64,000 nucleotides of DNA from Streptomyces sp. MMBL 11-1 (GCF_028622875.1 NZ_CP117709.1:5583001-5647000); one strand, 5' to 3'. Counted from the first letter of the stretch, positions 27,004 through 36,207 are shown. Numbers and translations: made by a program. Notes: generated by a model not told the origin, from the letters alone.

Positions 27004-28053
27004 GTGACCATGACCAGTACGGACGCAGCGACGGAAGGGCACGAGGCCGCGGCGCTCCTGGAGCGCACCCGTGCCGTCGTCGACCCGCATCTGCGATCGG
27101 CCGTGGAGTCGCTGCCCGGCGGCATACGCCGCATCGCGATGTACCACTTCGGCTGGCAGAACGCCGACGGAACCCCTGCCACCGGCCAGGCGGGCAAGGC
27201 CATCAGACCGGCCCTCGTGCTGGCCGCCGCCAGCGCGCTGGGCGGCGATCCGGAACGCGCCGTCCGGGCCGCCGTCGCCGTCGAACTCGCCCACAACTTC
27301 ACCCTGCTCCACGACGACGTCATCGACGAGGACACCACCCGCAGGCACCGGCCCACCGCCTGGGCGGTCTTCGGCGTCCCGGACGCCATCATCACCGGCG
27401 ACGCCATGCTCGCCCTCGCCCAGCGGCTGCTGGCCGAGGACGGACACCCGGCCGCCGCCCGCGCCGCCGCCCGCCTCTCCTCCTGCGTCATCGAGCTGTG
27501 CGCGGGCCAGCAGGCGGACTGCGCCTTCGAGGAGCGCGGCCCCGACGAGGTCACGCTCGACGAATGCCTCGCCATGGCCACCGCCAAGACCGGCGCGCTG
27601 CTCGGCTGCGCCTGTGCGCTCGGAGCCCTCTACGCCGGGGCGGAGGACCGGGCGGTCCGAGCGATGGACGGTTTCGGGCGGGAGGCGGGCCTCTCGTTCC
27701 AGCTCATCGACGACCTGATCGGCATCTGGGGCGACCCGGACCGGACCGGCAAGCCCGTCGGGGCCGACCTCTCGGCCCACAAGAAGTCCCTGCCCGTGGT
27801 CGCCGCCCTCACCTCGGGCACCCCGGCCGCCACCGAGCTCGCCACGCTCTACCGGGGGCCCATGACCACCTTGGGCGAGGTGAACCGGGCGGCCGACGCG
27901 GTGGACAGGGCCGGCGGCCGGGACTGGGCCCAGGTCTGCGCGGCCGACCGGATGGCCCGAGCGGTCCACCACCTCTCCCGCGCGGTCCCCGACCCGAGCG
28001 CGGCCGGCGACCTGCTGGCCCTGGCCGAATTCGTCACCCGCAGGACCAGCTGA
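27004..28053 (+). CDS. Polyprenyl diphosphate synthase, probable encapsulin cargo
   Basis: 349 aa from GTG 27004, with AGGGAG six bases upstream. An all-alpha isoprenoid synthase. The first Asp-rich motif is LLHDDVIDED, allylic binding. The second is FQLIDDLIGIWGD, where DDxxG replaces the usual DDxxD. KAIRP and KTGALLG supply the lysines that bind diphosphate. It condenses IPP with allylic diphosphates. Genes of this type directly after a Family 2B shell gene encode known or predicted cargo. The first 30 residues (MTMTSTDAATEGHEAAAL...) are polar and probably disordered, as expected of a cargo-loading tail. Confidence 0.9.
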   Translation: MTMTSTDAATEGHEAAALLERTRAVVDPHLRSAVESLPGGIRRIAMYHFGWQNADGTPATGQAGKAIRPALVLAAASALGGDPERAVRAAVAVELAHNFTLLHDDVIDEDTTRRHRPTAWAVFGVPDAIITGDAMLALAQRLLAEDGHPAAARAAARLSSCVIELCAGQQADCAFEERGPDEVTLDECLAMATAKTGALLGCACALGALYAGAEDRAVRAMDGFGREAGLSFQLIDDLIGIWGDPDRTGKPVGADLSAHKKSLPVVAALTSGTPAATELATLYRGPMTTLGEVNRAADAVDRAGGRDWAQVCAADRMARAVHHLSRAVPDPSAAGDLLALAEFVTRRTS

Positions 28054-28142
28054 TCCCTCTCACGTGACCGGCGCCGCCTCATCAACCCTAGGATCCCGGT
28101 GGTTGGTTGAGCGAAAGCGGCACGGAAGGGCGGCGGCCGGTC

Positions 28143-28739
28143 ATGGGCATACGGATTCAGCGGGCGGAGCAGCACGACCGGGAGCTGGTCGTCTCGGTCA
28201 TGGAGGAAGCGTTCCACCACGACCCGGTCAGCAGCTGGGTGTTCCCCGACGAGAGGCACCGGCGTGCGGTCCACGGCAGGTTCCTCGGCGTCTTCGTCGA
28301 CGTCGCCCTCGCCGAGGGCCGTATCGACATCGCCGAGGACGGCGCCGCGGTGGCGCTCTGGCTCCCGGTGCCCGCCGGGGCGCCCGACGCGGAGGACCCC
28401 ACGCCCGCCCTGATGCGACGGACCGCCGACCCCGACAACGAGCGCTGCGAGCTGGTGGGCAGGCTCACCGGGGCCGTGCACCCGCACGACCGTGCGCACG
28501 CCTATCTGCTGATGATCGGCGTCACCCCCGACCGCCAGGGGGAGGGCATCGGCGCGGAGCTGATCGGAGCGGAGCTGGAGCGCTGCGACCGGGAGGGGCT
28601 GCCGGCCTATCTGGAGGCGAGCAGCGCCCGGAGCCGGACACTGTACGAGCGGCTCGGATTCCGCTTCCTCGGCCGTGCCGTCGACCTGCCGGACGGCCCG
28701 CCGATGTACCCCATGTGGCGGGAACCGCAAGCAGGTTGA
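28143..28739 (+). CDS. GNAT-family N-acetyltransferase
   Basis: 198 aa from ATG 28143; a TTG at 28107 in the same frame is possible and would add 12 codons. The acetyl-CoA loop is IGVTPDRQGEGIGAELIG (Q/RxxGxG/A), followed by the YLEASSARSRTLYERLGFRF motif of the C-terminal half. It transfers acetyl from acetyl-CoA to an amine; the substrate is unknown. It starts 90 nt after the prenyl synthase and may share its transcript, so it could modify the shell, the cargo or the cargo's product. Confidence 0.8.
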   Translation: MGIRIQRAEQHDRELVVSVMEEAFHHDPVSSWVFPDERHRRAVHGRFLGVFVDVALAEGRIDIAEDGAAVALWLPVPAGAPDAEDPTPALMRRTADPDNERCELVGRLTGAVHPHDRAHAYLLMIGVTPDRQGEGIGAELIGAELERCDREGLPAYLEASSARSRTLYERLGFRFLGRAVDLPDGPPMYPMWREPQAG

Positions 28740-28795
28740 CCCTCGGTGGAGGGTGGTAGGGAAGCCGTCCGGGGCAGGGGCTACAGTCCCTGCTC

Positions 28796-29464
28796 ATGAC
28801 AGATGAGTCGTGGGCCGGCTGGTACCGGGACACCAAGGGTTCCGACGCCGTCGTTCTCACCACGGACGGGCGGCAGCTCCGGATCCGCATCAGAGGGGTC
28901 GACTTCGAGGGCGAGAGCTTCGACGACCTGGGGCCGGTCGCCGGTATGCCGCCGGAGAGCGGGATGTTCGCTCTCGCGGACGGCGTCCTCACCGACTGCG
29001 TGCTGGAGTGGGACCTGCCGCTGCCCGTCGTCGTCGCGGGCGCGCTCCGCCACGCCACGCTCAGTTGCCTGCTCTCCCTGCGCCGCGCCGACCCCGACCT
29101 CCACCTCGCGCTCCATCTGGACGGCGCGGTGTACGAATCGGCGCGCGCCGAGCGCGACTTCAACGCCGCCCTGACCGCCGTCCAGCGGACCCTTCCGGAC
29201 GGCGTCCGGATCCAGACCTGTATAGCCTGCGCCTTCTCCGACTACTTCCCGGCCCCCGGCCGGGGCCTCTCCGGCGGTCTCGCCTGCTTCCGGGGGGCCA
29301 AGGACGCCTATCGGGGCTCGGCGGGCGAGGACGACGTGCTGGATCTGTGGGACCAGCGGTCCGGGTTCGTCCAGGAGGTCTGGAGCTGCCGCGAGTTCGA
29401 GGTGCGCCCGGCAGACGGCGCGGGCACCGGCCACCGGGGAGCCTTCCCGCTGGAACTCGCCTGA
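28796..29464 (+). CDS. Conserved actinobacterial protein of unknown function
   Basis: 222 aa. No signal peptide or membrane helix. The N-terminal part is beta-rich (SDAVVLTTDGRQLRIRIRGV), the middle has alternating hydrophobic strands (LHLALHLDGAVYESARAER), and CIACAFSDYFP contains two cysteines. The tail includes LWDQRSGFVQEVWSCREFE. It resembles small uncharacterised Streptomyces cytosolic proteins. No catalytic motif is recognised. It lies about 56 nt after the GNAT gene in the same direction. Confidence 0.7.
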   Translation: MTDESWAGWYRDTKGSDAVVLTTDGRQLRIRIRGVDFEGESFDDLGPVAGMPPESGMFALADGVLTDCVLEWDLPLPVVVAGALRHATLSCLLSLRRADPDLHLALHLDGAVYESARAERDFNAALTAVQRTLPDGVRIQTCIACAFSDYFPAPGRGLSGGLACFRGAKDAYRGSAGEDDVLDLWDQRSGFVQEVWSCREFEVRPADGAGTGHRGAFPLELA

Positions 29465-29692
29465 CCCGACCGGAACCACCCGCCCCCACGGAGACCCCCC
29501 GTCACCACGCGGACCCCCGCCACCACGCGGACCCCGCCGCCACGGGGTCACCCGCCACCGCCGGGGCCGCCCACCTCCGCTGAGCCGCCCGCATCCCCCC
29601 CCGTACCGCATCCATCCCGTAACGCGTCCGCCCCGTACCCATCCGGTACGGGGCGGACGCGCGTCGTCCCGTGCCCTGTTGCCCATGCCTCA

Positions 29693-29715
29693 TTGTTCTA
29701 CTAGCATGCGAACAA
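29693..29715. promoter_or_regulatory. Inverted repeat operator upstream of the DUF1648/YtrA pair
   Basis: TTGTTC-N11-GAACAA, perfect 6-bp arms, 12-35 bp before the start of the membrane protein. It is the likely autorepression site of the YtrA-type regulator encoded second in the operon. Confidence 0.6.
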
Positions 29716-29727
29716 CGGAGGTTTTCC

Positions 29728-30696
29728 ATGACAAGTAAGAACCTTGGCCGCGCAACGCTCGCGGCCCTGCCCTTTGTGCTCGCTCTCCTCGTGGACCTCG
29801 TCCTCCACGTCACCGTCAAGGACCGTCTGCCCGCCCGGCTGGCCGTCCACTTCGACGCCGGCGGCTCCGCCGACGGATACATGGGCATCACCGCCCATCT
29901 CCTCTACACGCTCACCTCGCTGTCCGTGCTCGGCGCGGCGTGGGCCTTCATCGCGGTCAACGGCAAGCTCCACGGACGTGCCCACCGGTGGTTCACCGGC
30001 GGAGGCTTCGCCGTCGCCGCGTTCCTCGGATACCTGCTGATCGCCGTCCTGCTCGTCAACGTGGACGCTCCCGAGAACGGCCCGGCGGACGGCTTCCCGC
30101 TCCGGCACATCGCCGTGGCCCTGGGGGTGGCCGTCCTCGCCGGGGCGCTCGGTCTGCTGGCGTCCCGGCTCGTCCCCGTACCGGACGACCCCCGCGACGG
30201 GGACCCGGCGAGCAGGGAACGGATCGCGCTGGCCGACGGCGAGGTGGCCGGCTGGGCGCGCGGGATCGGCGCGTGGTGGGCGCCGATCGCCGTGCTGGTG
30301 TTCCTGGCGGCCGGTGCCACCGTCGGCCTGGAGCAGAGCTGGTTCATCGGGGCGCCGCTGCTTGCCCTCGCTCTGGTAGCGGCCACCTTCTGCCGCCCTC
30401 ACGTCACCGTGGACCGCCGGGGCCTCACCGTCTCCGGCCTGCTGCCCCGGCCCCGGGTGCGGGTGCCGCTGGAACGGATGGAGGGGGCGGACAGCCGCCG
30501 CGTCAACGCGCTCGCGGAGTACGGCGGGTGGGGCTACCGCATCCGCCCCGAGCGCAGCGGTGTCATCACCCGCTCCGGCGAGGCCATTGTCGTCAGCCTG
30601 ACGAGCGGCCGCGAGTTCGCCGTCACCGTCGACGACTCGGCGACCGGCGCGGCTCTGCTGAACACGCTGCTCGACCGGCGGCGGACGGGGCGCTGA
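29728..30696 (+). CDS. DUF1648 domain membrane protein
   Basis: 322 aa from ATG 29728, with GGAGG seven bases upstream. An N-terminal DUF1648 segment (DRLPARLAVHFDAGGSADGYMG) follows the first helix. Five or six membrane helices come next, then a C-terminal PH-like cytosolic beta domain (FCRPHVTVDRRGLTVSGLLP). Such proteins are often paired with YtrA-type GntR regulators, as here, and are presumed sensors or immunity/stress proteins of the envelope. The next gene starts 2 nt after its stop. Confidence 0.82.
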   Translation: MTSKNLGRATLAALPFVLALLVDLVLHVTVKDRLPARLAVHFDAGGSADGYMGITAHLLYTLTSLSVLGAAWAFIAVNGKLHGRAHRWFTGGGFAVAAFLGYLLIAVLLVNVDAPENGPADGFPLRHIAVALGVAVLAGALGLLASRLVPVPDDPRDGDPASRERIALADGEVAGWARGIGAWWAPIAVLVFLAAGATVGLEQSWFIGAPLLALALVAATFCRPHVTVDRRGLTVSGLLPRPRVRVPLERMEGADSRRVNALAEYGGWGYRIRPERSGVITRSGEAIVVSLTSGREFAVTVDDSATGAALLNTLLDRRRTGR

Positions 30697-30698
30697 CC

Positions 30699-31055
30699 AT
30701 GCTCTTCCGGGTCGATCCGACCTCCACCGTCCCTCTCGGCGACCAGGTCGCCGCCTCGGTCCGGCGCGCGGTCGCCGAGGGCGCGGTGGCCCCGGGCGAG
30801 CGACTGCCCGCCGCCCGGGTGCTCGCCGAATCCCTCGGCGTGAACGTCCACACGGTGCTGCGCGGCTACCAGCGGCTGCGCGAGGAGGGGCTCATCGAGC
30901 TGCGCCGCGGCCGGGGTGCGGCGATCACCGCCGGCGCCTCGCCGCAACGTGCCCGGCTGCTGGAGCGCGTCCGCGAAGCCGTCGCGGACGCCCGGGACCT
31001 CGGCCTGACCGAGGACGAACTGCTGGCCCTCGTCCGCAGCGAACTCGACGCCTGA
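30699..31055 (+). CDS. YtrA-subfamily GntR transcriptional regulator
   Basis: 118 aa. Short GntR protein: winged helix (LPAARVLAESLGVNVHTVLRGYQRLREEGLIELRRGRG), then only a pair of helices for dimerisation and no large effector domain, as in the YtrA subfamily. These usually repress their own operon and respond to envelope stress or antibiotics. It probably binds the inverted repeat at 29693. A terminator follows. Confidence 0.87.
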   Translation: MLFRVDPTSTVPLGDQVAASVRRAVAEGAVAPGERLPAARVLAESLGVNVHTVLRGYQRLREEGLIELRRGRGAAITAGASPQRARLLERVREAVADARDLGLTEDELLALVRSELDA

Positions 31056-31079
31056 CCGGCGCGCACGGGCGAACCCCGT

Positions 31080-31115
31080 GAGGAGGGCCCTTCCGCGAGC
31101 GGAACGGCCCTCCTC
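31080..31115 (+). terminator. Terminator after the YtrA-type gene
   Basis: GAGGAGGGCC (31080-31089) pairs with GGCCCTCCTC (31106-31115), and an inner TTCCGC/GCGGAA stem makes nearly the whole 36 nt paired. Confidence 0.85.
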
Positions 31116-31123
31116 CGTGGGCG

Positions 31124-31162
31124 CTGCCGAACTGCCGAACTGCCGAACTGCCGAACTGCCGG
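31124..31162. repeat. Octamer tandem repeat CTGCCGAA
   Basis: Four exact copies (31124-31155) and a partial fifth, between the terminator and the convergent snpA. Confidence 0.9.
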
Positions 31163-31198
31163 ACCGTCGGCGTCACGTGCGTCCCGTGCGTCCCGGTG

Positions 31199-31861
31199 TC
31201 AGGAGGCGGAGCGGGCGAGCGCGGCCAGGCCGTTCTGCCACAGCTGGTTCACCCGGGCCCGCTCGGTGGCGTTCGGGATGGCGTTGGTGCACGACGGGCC
31301 GGGGCCACCGCCGGACATCAACTCGCTGCACGGGCCCCGGTAGTTGTCCGGAAGGCCGAGCACGTGCCCGGTCTCGTGCGTGGTGACGCGGGTCGAGTTG
31401 TACTGCTGGTTCTGCCGGTAGTCCAGGAAGATGTAGCCGCGACCGTGCCCGTCGGTGCTCGCGTAGGAGCCCCGGGAGTCGTTGCCCTCGTAGTACCGGA
31501 AGTCGGCGTTGGAGCCTTCCTGGAGGCGGACGTTGGAGACCGAGCTGTTCCAGATCTGGGTACTGCGGGCTATCTGGCTGCGGAAGGTCGGAGCGCTGGA
31601 CGCGTTGTAGGTGACCGTGACCGCCAGCGTGCCCGGATTGGCGGCCCGCTTCTCGGCGACCGACTTCATGACCGCGGCGTGGAAGGCCCGGGTGGCCGCG
31701 GCGTTCTCGCCCGATCCGGTGTACGCGGCGATGGTGGCGGGGGTGGAGGCGGAGGGCGCGGCGGGGACCGGCGCGGCGGCGGCGGAGGGCGCGGCGCCCA
31801 GCGCCGCGACGAGGCCGAGCCCGGCGAGGGCGGAGGCGAAGGTGGTCCTGAGGTGTCTCAT
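31199..31861 (-). CDS. snpA: Snapalysin, secreted small neutral metalloprotease
   Basis: 220 aa from ATG 31861, with AGGAG upstream. A signal peptide ([30 protein letters not shown], shown in parts here: basic start, Leu/Ala core, AAAA cut region) and a propeptide come first. The mature M7 protease has the zinc motif [11 protein letters not shown] (HExxHxxGxxD) and a late cysteine pair. It digests milk and other proteins outside the cell. The divergent LysR gene (snpR) activates it in Streptomyces; the palindrome between them is the probable site. Confidence 0.95.
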   Translation of the reverse strand: MRHLRTTFASALAGLGLVAALGAAPSAAAAPVPAAPSASTPATIAAYTGSGENAAATRAFHAAVMKSVAEKRAANPGTLAVTVTYNASSAPTFRSQIARSTQIWNSSVSNVRLQEGSNADFRYYEGNDSRGSYASTDGHGRGYIFLDYRQNQQYNSTRVTTHETGHVLGLPDNYRGPCSELMSGGGPGPSCTNAIPNATERARVNQLWQNGLAALARSAS

Positions 31862-31980
31862 GGGGGGTCTCCTACCTGTCCGATGAACCCACGCCCTGGG
31901 GGTGCCCGAGGCAGGGGCCGGCGTGGGGGGTGGTACGGGGAGAGTGTGAGGGAGCCGGCACCCGCCGGGGATGATGCCAA

Positions 31981-32007
31981 ACGGGGATAGGGCCGCCCTA
32001 TCCCCGT
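31981..32007. promoter_or_regulatory. SnpR operator, 27-bp palindrome between snpA and snpR
   Basis: Perfect 12-bp arms (ACGGGGATAGGG and its complement) flank a CCG spacer. It contains the LysR T-N11-A pattern (T31988, A32000). Confidence 0.85.
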
Positions 32008-32119
32008 CCGCCGGGGTGCACGACACGGGTCCTGCTGGCCAACTCCCGGCGAAATGAAGACGTTTGGCCGGGTTGCGACGTCTGGTGCTGTGGCGGGCGG
32101 CGGTCATAGTCTCCGCTGC

Positions 32120-33073
32120 ATGGAGCTGGAGGTGAGACACCTCAGGGCGCTGTGCGCCATCGCCGAAGCGGGCAGCCTGCATCAGGCGGCCCGGCGCCTC
32201 GGCGTGAGCCAGCCCTCCCTGACCACCCAGCTCCGGCGGATCGAGAACGTGCTCGGCGCCGAACTGTTCAGCCGCGAACGGACCGGCTGCCGGCCGACCT
32301 CCCTGGGGCGGGCCGTCCTGAGCAGGGCCCGGCCCCTCGTGGACGGCATGAGCGACCTGGTCGCCGAGGCGCTGGCGGAGGCCGAGGCCGCCCGGCCGCG
32401 CGGATCCCGCCTGCGCATCGGCTCCACCGCGAGCCGGGTGATCGGCGGCTGGCTGCGCGGGCTGCGGGGCGCCCTGCCCGGCACCGACATCTCGCTGCGG
32501 GTCGACGTCTCCGCCCACGCGCTGCTGCGCTCCGTCGAGGCGGGCCGCCTGGACGTCGCCTTCGTGCACGAGGTGGAGGGCTCCCCGCTCGCCGTCCCGG
32601 AGGGCCTGGAGCAGCGCGTACTCGTGGACCGGGAGCCGCAGTTCATCTCGCTCTCCCGGGACCACCCCGCCGCCCGCCGCCGTGTGGTGGAGCTCGGGGA
32701 CCTGGCGGGCGACCCGTGGATGGTCGATCCGACGGTGGACGGCGAGTGGGACGGGGTGCGCCGGGTGCTCGGCGCCGCCGGCCTGAACCCGCCGGTCCTG
32801 CACGGCGACTACCTCACCGCCGCCTCCCTCGTCGTGCTCGGCGAGGCCGTCGCGCCCTGCCAGCCGACGTCGGGCCCGCGCGACGACATGGTGATCCGCC
32901 CGCTGCTGGGTGACCCGCTCGCGGTGCGGCTGTTCCTGGTCTCCCGGCCGGGGACGGACATCGCGGTGGTGTACGCGCAGTTGGAGGCCGCCTACCGGGA
33001 CGCGGCGCGCCGGGCGAGCGGCTACCACGAGTGGCTGCTGCGCCACCGCTCCCCGCTGGCCCGCACACCCTGA
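32120..33073 (+). CDS. snpR: LysR-family activator of snapalysin
   Basis: 317 aa from ATG 32120. N-terminal helix-turn-helix ([20 protein letters not shown], then [12 protein letters not shown]), followed by a type 2 periplasmic-binding-like effector domain. Divergent from snpA with a palindromic T-N11-A site between; in S. lividans and S. coelicolor SnpR activates snpA. The in-frame extension to 32054 has no ribosome-binding site. Confidence 0.92.
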   Translation: MELEVRHLRALCAIAEAGSLHQAARRLGVSQPSLTTQLRRIENVLGAELFSRERTGCRPTSLGRAVLSRARPLVDGMSDLVAEALAEAEAARPRGSRLRIGSTASRVIGGWLRGLRGALPGTDISLRVDVSAHALLRSVEAGRLDVAFVHEVEGSPLAVPEGLEQRVLVDREPQFISLSRDHPAARRRVVELGDLAGDPWMVDPTVDGEWDGVRRVLGAAGLNPPVLHGDYLTAASLVVLGEAVAPCQPTSGPRDDMVIRPLLGDPLAVRLFLVSRPGTDIAVVYAQLEAAYRDAARRASGYHEWLLRHRSPLARTP

Positions 33074-33201
33074 TCCCGGCCGGTCCGCCCGCGCCGGTGA
33101 GCCCGCCCGGCCCGCGCACCGGCCCCGCGACGGTGAGTTCCCCGTTCTGCTGACAGCGTGCTCGTGTCCCTCGCCGTCTTCCGGTGCGGCAGAGTCGTCC
33201 C

Positions 33202-34200
33202 ATGAGGCTTCTGATGCTGGGCGGTACGGAGTTCGTCGGACGGGCCGTCACCGACGCCGCACTGGAGCGGGGCTGGGACGTCACGGTGTTCCACCGGGGC
33301 CGGCACGCGCCCCCGCCCGGCGTGAGCGCGCTGACCGGCGACCGGACCGCGGGCGAGCGCGGACTCGCGGCGCTGGCGGAGGGCGGGCGGGAATGGGACC
33401 TGGTCGTCGACACCTGGAGCGGTGCGCCCGCCGCCGTCCGGGACGCCGCCCGGCTGCTGTCCGGCCGGGCGCGGCACTTCAGTTACGTCTCCAGCCGCTC
33501 GGTCTACGCGTACCCGGCCGCCCCGGGGCTCGACGAGGACGGCCCGCTGGTGGCCGGCGCCTCGCCCGACGACGGCGGGGACGTGCCGTACGACCGGGCC
33601 AAGCGCGGCGGTGAGCTGGCCGCCCTCGACGCCTTCGGGGACCGGGCCCTGCTGGCGAGGGCCGGGCTGATCATCGGTCCCGGGGAGAACATCGGCCGGC
33701 TGCCCTGGTGGCTGTCGCGGATCGCCCGGGGCGGACCGGTGATCGCCCCCGGCGCTCCCGAGACGGAGCTCCAGTACGTTGACGCCCGGGACCTGGCGGA
33801 GTGGATCCTGGACGCGGCGGCGGGCGGGCTGCACGGTGCGTACAACACCGTCAGCCGCCCCGGCCACACGACCATGGGCGAGCTGCTGGAGGCCTGCGTA
33901 CGCGTCACCGGTTCCGACGCCGAGCTGCGCTGGACCGCTCCGGAGGTCCTGCTGGCCGCCGGGGCCGAGCCCTGGAGCGACCTGCCGATCTGGCTGCCGC
34001 CGGGCGAGCTGTACGACACGCTGTACCGGGGCGACGCCACCAGGGCGTACGCCGCGGGGCTGCGCTGCCGCCCGGCCGGGGAGACCGTCGCGGACACCTG
34101 GGCCTGGCTGCGCGCCCTCGGAGGGACGGCGCCCCAGCGCCCCGACCGTCCGGCCGTCGGTCTCGATCCCCGGCTGGAGGCGAAACTGCTGGCTCTCTGA
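33202..34200 (+). CDS. NAD-dependent epimerase/reductase (atypical extended SDR)
   Basis: 332 aa from ATG 33202; a GTG at 33184 would add six codons. Rossmann motif [12 protein letters not shown] (GGTxFVG, as in RNA-binding-like/epimerase subgroup). YVSSRSVY and [10 protein letters not shown] (YxxxK) supply catalytic Ser, Tyr and Lys. It ends with a substrate domain ([14 protein letters not shown]). It stands alone between snpR and the cell-wall gene. The substrate is unknown. Confidence 0.83.
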   Translation: MRLLMLGGTEFVGRAVTDAALERGWDVTVFHRGRHAPPPGVSALTGDRTAGERGLAALAEGGREWDLVVDTWSGAPAAVRDAARLLSGRARHFSYVSSRSVYAYPAAPGLDEDGPLVAGASPDDGGDVPYDRAKRGGELAALDAFGDRALLARAGLIIGPGENIGRLPWWLSRIARGGPVIAPGAPETELQYVDARDLAEWILDAAAGGLHGAYNTVSRPGHTTMGELLEACVRVTGSDAELRWTAPEVLLAAGAEPWSDLPIWLPPGELYDTLYRGDATRAYAAGLRCRPAGETVADTWAWLRALGGTAPQRPDRPAVGLDPRLEAKLLAL

Positions 34201-34314
34201 CGTACCGCTTCGTGTGCGTGTCGCGGCGAAGAAACCTCCTATAGGCCTACGTAAAGGGGCAAGCGCGGCGTGTCATACAAAGTGACTAAGTGTTAACCAT
34301 GCATATTGCGCGGC

Positions 34315-35991
34315 ATGGAACAGAAGGCGCGCAGGCGCGGCAACGCAATCCGGGCAGCAGTGACAGTGGCCACGGCCGCGGCGATGGTGGGCGTGCTGGC
34401 CCCGGCCGCGGGTGCCGATCCGCTGCCGGGCGGACTGGGACCCTGCCTCGGCAGCTCCTGCCCGTCCAGCTGGAACGACCCGAACAACGGCCCGGTCACC
34501 AACTTCGACAGCAACATCAACGTCTACGTCGGCGGGGACTTCCTGGTCCGGGAGGCGGCGGCCGAGGCGGAGGGGAAGGTCGTCACCCTCGGACAGTTCG
34601 ACATGGACAAGCGGGACGGGGTCTCGCAGATCTACAACGTCGGGATCGCGGGCGTGGGTTCGCGGGTGCCGCCGCCGGACGGCTCCGACTACCTCACGGC
34701 GGGCGGCGACGTGACCATCGCCGCCGGCGAGCGCCTGCTCGCCGAGGAGGGCACGCACTCCGGCCGCGTCGCGTACGCGGGTGAGCTCACGGGCACGGTG
34801 AACCCCACCACCGCCCCCCGTTTCGACCCGGACGCGGCCGCCCCGTACACGGAGCTGCGCCCGCAGCTCACCGAGGCCAGCCGCTGCTACGCGTATGAGG
34901 GCGACGAGCACCGGGAGGCGACGGGCACCTGGGTGAAGACCGGTGACGTCATGACGTTCACCGGTGACGGCTCGTCCGCGATCCAGATCTTCGACGTGGA
35001 CGCGGACCTGGAGTCGGAGGCCGGCGGCAACACGGGGTTCGTGTTCAACGGTATCCCCGAGGGCGCGACCGTCCTCGTCAACGTCTACGGCTCCACCCGC
35101 AGCGTCGCCACGTTCATGGGCTCGTTCCCCAACGAGGGCCTCCGCGAGAACCTGTTGTGGAACTTCCCGGACGCCACCGACCTCTCCTTGACCGGCCCGG
35201 CCCAGTTCGAGGGCAGCGTGCTGGTGGGCCAGCCGACGAGCACCACCGTGCTCAGCATGAGCGGCACCAACGGCCGTTTCTACACGGCGGGTTCGCTCAC
35301 CCACACCTCGGCGGGGTCGTCGGGCGGCCAGGAGATCCACGCGTACCCCTTCGACGGCGACCTGCCGACCTGCTCGCCCGACCCGACGCCGACGCCGACG
35401 GACCCGACGCCGACTCCCACGGACCCGACGCCGACTCCCACGGACCCGACGCCGACTCCCACGGACCCGACGCCGACTCCCACGGACCCGACGCCGACGC
35501 CGACGGATCCGACGCCGACTCCCACGGACCCGACGCCGACCCCCACCGACCCGACGCCGACTCCCACGGATCCCACGCCGACCCCGACGGACCCGACGCC
35601 GACCCCGACGGACCCGACGCCGACCCCCACGGACCCGACGCCGACGCCGACGGATCCCACGCCGACTCCCACGGACCCCACGCCGACCCCCACCGACCCG
35701 ACGCCGACGCCGACGGACCCGACGCCGACGCCGACGGACCCGACGCCGACGCCGACGGACCCGACGCCGACCCCCACCGACCCCACGCCGACCCCGACAC
35801 ACCCCACTCCCACTCCCACCCCCACCGGCCACACGCCGCATCCCACGCACTCGCCGAGCCATCCGGGTGAGCTGCCCGACACCGGCTCGCGGGGCGGCGA
35901 GTGGATCATCGGGTCCATCGCGGCCGCGCTGGTCGCCGCGGGCGGCACGGTGCTCGTGGCCACGCGCAGGGCTCGTCGCCGCACCTACTAG
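34315..35991 (+). CDS. Sortase-anchored choice-of-anchor A cell-wall protein with DPTPTPT stalk
   Basis: 558 aa from ATG 34315. Signal peptide (basic start, then AAVTVATAAAMVGVLAPAAG, cut after GADPL region). A choice-of-anchor A beta-domain (about 30-350) includes NFDSNINVYVGGDF and NLLWNFPDATDLSLTG. A stalk of twenty DPTPTPT units follows (codons 356-495). It ends with the sorting signal LPDTG, a hydrophobic helix and an Arg-rich tail RRARRRTY. Sortase should link it to peptidoglycan, with the stalk lifting the domain off the wall. LPDTG differs from the LAxTG used by sortase E substrates such as chaplins. Confidence 0.92.
   Translation: MEQKARRRGNAIRAAVTVATAAAMVGVLAPAAGADPLPGGLGPCLGSSCPSSWNDPNNGPVTNFDSNINVYVGGDFLVREAAAEAEGKVVTLGQFDMDKRDGVSQIYNVGIAGVGSRVPPPDGSDYLTAGGDVTIAAGERLLAEEGTHSGRVAYAGELTGTVNPTTAPRFDPDAAAPYTELRPQLTEASRCYAYEGDEHREATGTWVKTGDVMTFTGDGSSAIQIFDVDADLESEAGGNTGFVFNGIPEGATVLVNVYGSTRSVATFMGSFPNEGLRENLLWNFPDATDLSLTGPAQFEGSVLVGQPTSTTVLSMSGTNGRFYTAGSLTHTSAGSSGGQEIHAYPFDGDLPTCSPDPTPTPTDPTPTPTDPTPTPTDPTPTPTDPTPTPTDPTPTPTDPTPTPTDPTPTPTDPTPTPTDPTPTPTDPTPTPTDPTPTPTDPTPTPTDPTPTPTDPTPTPTDPTPTPTDPTPTPTDPTPTPTDPTPTPTDPTPTPTHPTPTPTPTGHTPHPTHSPSHPGELPDTGSRGGEWIIGSIAAALVAAGGTVLVATRRARRRTY
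35380..35799 (+). repeat. Twenty tandem 21-bp units encoding DPTPTPT
   Basis: 420 bp of in-frame 21-nt repeats. Units differ only at third codon positions, which points to recent expansion and makes copy number likely to vary between strains. Confidence 0.95.
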
Positions 35992-36060
35992 CAGGCACGG
36001 AACACCGCCCGTCGGCGTGGTTCGACGACCGGACCGTTGACGCGCCCGGGGCGTGTCCGG

Positions 36061-36096
36061 GGCGACGGCCGGGACCTCGTGGTCCCGGCCGTCGCC
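36061..36096. terminator. First of two adjoining perfect hairpins after the cell-wall gene
   Basis: 16-bp perfect arms (36061-36076, 36081-36096) with TCGT loop. Confidence 0.85.
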
Positions 36097-36145
36097 CCGC
36101 CGGGCTTCTTCGCCCCGTACGGTACGGGGCGAAGAAGCCCGGCGG
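36097..36145. terminator. Second adjoining hairpin, 24-bp arms
   Basis: 24-bp perfect arms (36097-36120, 36122-36145) around a single base, starting exactly where the first hairpin ends. Confidence 0.8.
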
Positions 36146-36207
36146 CAGGGCCGGGCCCGGAGAACATCCGGCACGGTGAACGACGAGACGAGAGGAAGAC
36201 GAATCCA

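Noticed and set aside
32152..32913. Plus-strand open frame inside snpR
   Set aside because: Arg/Pro-rich shadow in another frame of the LysR gene.
35380..35799. Regular repeats considered as a CRISPR array
   Set aside because: The units are contiguous 21-bp coding repeats without unique spacers, in frame with a secreted protein.
35280..35984. Minus-strand frame with repeated SVGVGVG units
   Set aside because: It is just the complement of the DPTPTPT repeat tract and has no start signal.
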